Origin: Capsaspora owczarzaki ATCC 30864
Taxonomy: Eukaryota > Opisthokonta > Filasterea
Direction of reading: 5' to 3'
NCBI RefSeq assembly: GCF_000151315.2
Contig: NW_011887292.1
Location: 3,060,063 to 3,124,062 of the forward strand
Length of the DNA stretch: 64,000 bases
Shown piece by piece: positions 62,401 through 64,000 of the stretch; position 1 is the first letter of the stretch, and each line of letters begins with the position of its first letter. The position numbers were made by a program, and so were the translations under genes. The notes under the pieces are model-generated. The model did no database searches and was not told the DNA's origin. It saw nothing but the letters and a program-made list of their open reading frames with translations.

Positions 62401-62967
62401 TACCTGCAAGAGCTTGCGGCCATGCTTGGCCTCGCGTTCCTGAGCTACCGCGTGCGCAAGGCACCCTCTGCGTTTAACGAGTGCAAGCACATGGCGCTCG
62501 CCGTGTACAACTGGATTATCATTGGCGTTATTCTTCAGCTCATCCTGAACTCGACCACTGGCACGGCCGACTTTTACTTTGCCATCCAGTCGCTCGAGGT
62601 GCTCGTGCCCGTTCCGATTGCCATTCTGCTTTTGTTTGTGCCCAAGTTCTACCTGACGCTGCGTGGCAAGGGCAGCGAGGTGACGACCTCCAGCTTCCGC
62701 GGATCGAATCCGAACGGCAGCCACCCCAAGACTCCTTCTGACCCGAGCAACTCGAATGCCAAGGCGGCGTCTGGCGACATGGAAATGTCGTCTGGCAATG
62801 GTGTGGATAGCGAGACTGGCAGGCCTGAGCTGAGTGGCAAGGCAGCAGCAGCTGAATACAAGAACATTCGTCGCGAGAACATTCGCCTGATGCGCGAGAT
62901 GGAGGCAATGCGCACTCAGCTTCTGCGCTTGCACAATCCTCACTCTGGCACCGTAGAAGTCATGTAG
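59464..62967 (+). CDS. Class C (GABA-B-like) GPCR with an OpuAC-type betaine-binding ectodomain
   Basis: Exons 59464..59572, 60434..60513, 60604..60766, 60869..60962, 61050..61558 and 61649..62967 give 757 residues. A signal peptide (FVLTLTILVVGALATEAAYS) leads into an ectodomain (about 38-385) matching the bacterial OpuAC/ProX glycine-betaine/choline-binding family: TINIVHNNWTTSRLSAAIAR, EKLGFRTTDTELVTEQEVFD, GTADIFLEANP, GPLGVYQEFGWYIPDYVWNV, FISYFWEPQYLF and the typical end KNEIAFDLAKVLHYDENELE with DQAACNWVLNNF. Trp residues sit at positions that commonly build the aromatic cage for quaternary ammonium ligands. Seven helices follow (about 411-652), of 7tm_3/GABA-B type (SPVFLMLMLLGAAWSMFW, RIWARHLGFSLVFGALALKT, KTYRIAAIF). 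The tail ends in a coiled coil (about 719-750) as in GABA-B receptors. Intron 4 ends in TAGCAG, giving two possible acceptors 3 bp apart (61050 or 61053). Confidence 0.88.
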
Positions 62968-63630
62968 GCTGACTTGAGTTTGTTGTCGTTGTGTTGGTGT
63001 TTTCCTTTTTGTTTGCTTTCATTTGGTTTTTGTTCGGTGCTTTTTGTGGTCGGTTGTGAAGGTGTAGTTCCGAAATTGTTTGTACATAGTGTCAGTTAAA
63101 TACACTACATCAACATTTGTGGCCGTATTTCTCCCCTGACATAGCCTGAGCAGCACAGCAATAGTCGTGTTTTGGCTGCGGTGTTTCAGACATCTCGCAA
63201 TCGTCCCAGCCCCTTTCCTCTCCTTCTTGACGTGGAGTCGTGTGAGATCTCGTCAAGCTGTTTGCATTAGCCAAACGGCATAAGTGCGGGGCAATGCTTT
63301 TCTCACGCGTGGAACTGTAGATCTAGATCCTCCAGCGGACTCACAGACACGCCTCCTCCGTCCCCCTGGCCTGGTACCGTGGCCGTTCTAGTATGTTTCC
63401 GTGGTCGCACTCGTGCGTTTCTATTGCCGCTTGACTGGAGGTTCAACCCATGGCAGTGTTGTGATTCTGCTGCTTTTGCGTTTCTGTTTTCGAGGTCGGG
63501 ATGTTTTGATTGTGTTGTATCTTGTTCATCAAGTTTGTTGTTGGGTGTTTCTCGCACTCGAGAGTTGATGTCGACACTATTCAGGGTGTCTTTCACTCTT
63601 CTTTTGCCCCCCGGAAAAATACAAATACAA
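62968..63630. other. Spacer between the OpuAC receptor and its likely tandem paralogue
   Basis: About 660 bp with the receptor 3' end (T/G-rich to about 63110) and the promoter of the next gene. The rest shows no reading frame or RNA gene. Confidence 0.5.
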
Positions 63631-63730
63631 ATGCTGCACCTTTCGAGCACTTGCATTTGGTTGTTGATGGTGCTCTTTTGCACCACCGCCACCACAAACG
63701 CTGTTGGATGTTTCCCGCCCTCTGAACGAC
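63631..63730 (+). CDS. First exon of a probable second OpuAC-type receptor, gene continues past the right edge
   Basis: ATG at 63631 opens MLHLSSTCIWLLMVLFCTTA, a good signal peptide, then TTNAVGCFPPSER and a GTAAGA donor at 63731 in phase 1. The preceding receptor gene has the same layout: a signal peptide, then AAYSVGCFPANER, and a GTAAGG donor in the same phase at the same codon. The shared VGCFP..ER motif, same strand and same splice phase argue for a tandem duplicate. The other exons lie beyond the window (intron 1 of the first copy is 861 bp), so the ligand-binding and membrane domains are not seen. Confidence 0.65.
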
Positions 63731-64000
63731 GTAAGATGCCTGTGATGCATTACAGATGCAATTGTACCCCACGCACAGTCGACGTTGTTCGTGTCCGTGG
63801 GAAGAGCGCATCCGAGTTCCCATCAACGAGAAAAGCACCGCCACAATTCGAAAGAAAAAGTCAACAAAACCCTTCGCTTCGCGTCCTGCTATTTTCCCTC
63901 GCTTTCATTCCCTACTCCTTCCTTGACTGCCTGCTGTCCCACCCCACCACTCTGCCTATCGCTCTGGATTCACGATGCTCACACCACAGCACGAGACCCA
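63731..64000 (+). other. Probable first intron of the second receptor gene
   Basis: Non-coding sequence after the GTAAGA donor; no acceptor joined to an OpuAC-like frame occurs before the edge, as expected if intron 1 is as long as in the neighbouring paralogue. Confidence 0.4.

Noticed and set aside
61624-62943. Minus-strand frame of 439 codons opposite the receptor 7TM exon
   Set aside because: His, Arg and Gln-rich reverse of a GC-biased exon; no domain.
63400-63460. GGTTCAACCC near 63440 considered as a tRNA B box
   Set aside because: No A box at a suitable distance and no cloverleaf could be drawn.

Overview
The window looks like nuclear DNA of a unicellular relative of animals (an opisthokont, probably a holozoan; Capsaspora owczarzaki is my best guess, by inference only). 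Genes are intron-rich with GT-AG introns of mostly 80-300 bp. Coding DNA is GC-rich with strongly biased codons, while introns and spacers carry long A/T runs and microsatellites. The gene set (PB1-type protein kinase C, FHOD-like formin, GPR157-like and class C receptors, MDC1-like FHA/BRCT protein, vigilin, SLC12A9-like carrier) is animal-like, yet the spacers are only 0.1-1.4 kb. I rebuilt exon joins by hand from splice sites, reading phase and family conservation. Apart from the SLC12A9-like exon 5/6 junction and the frame change inside vigilin, both described below, every model closes in frame from ATG to stop or to the window edge.

Layout, left to right. A Spt7-like bromodomain gene (minus) runs off the left edge. 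A small SAM methyltransferase (minus) is divergent from a PB1-C1-C1-kinase PKC (plus). An unknown two-exon membrane protein gene lies between two copies of a 52-bp repeat. Next are capping protein beta (plus) and Timeless (minus), which converge; Timeless is divergent from an Rsa3-like gene (plus), which converges on TTF2 (minus); TTF2 is divergent from a DUF2867 gene (plus). RFC5 (plus, 11 exons) and vigilin (plus) follow, then GAPDH (minus) and a GPR157-like receptor (minus), the latter divergent from an FHOD-like formin (plus). The SLC12A9-like carrier (minus) is divergent from an MDC1-like gene (plus). Two tandem OST-alpha/TMEM184-family genes (plus) follow, then an importin-beta family receptor (minus). 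The right end holds a class C receptor whose ectodomain is an OpuAC-type betaine-binding module, and the first exon of what looks like a tandem paralogue cut by the right edge.

No operon logic applies. Several neighbours share a theme without evidence of linkage: replication and genome maintenance (Timeless, RFC5, MDC1-like, TTF2), actin and polarity (PKC, CapZ beta, formin), and membrane sensing or transport (GPR157-like, SLC12A9-like, OST-alpha pair, OpuAC receptor). Head-to-head starts 110-300 bp apart are frequent, so shared promoters are likely.

The most unusual items are the OpuAC/class C receptor and its apparent tandem copy, the PKC that mixes atypical and novel PKC traits, and two short tandem duplications (31 bp in vigilin, 17 bp in the SLC12A9-like gene) that each break an otherwise clean reading frame. 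I saw no rRNA, tRNA, CRISPR array or intact mobile element.
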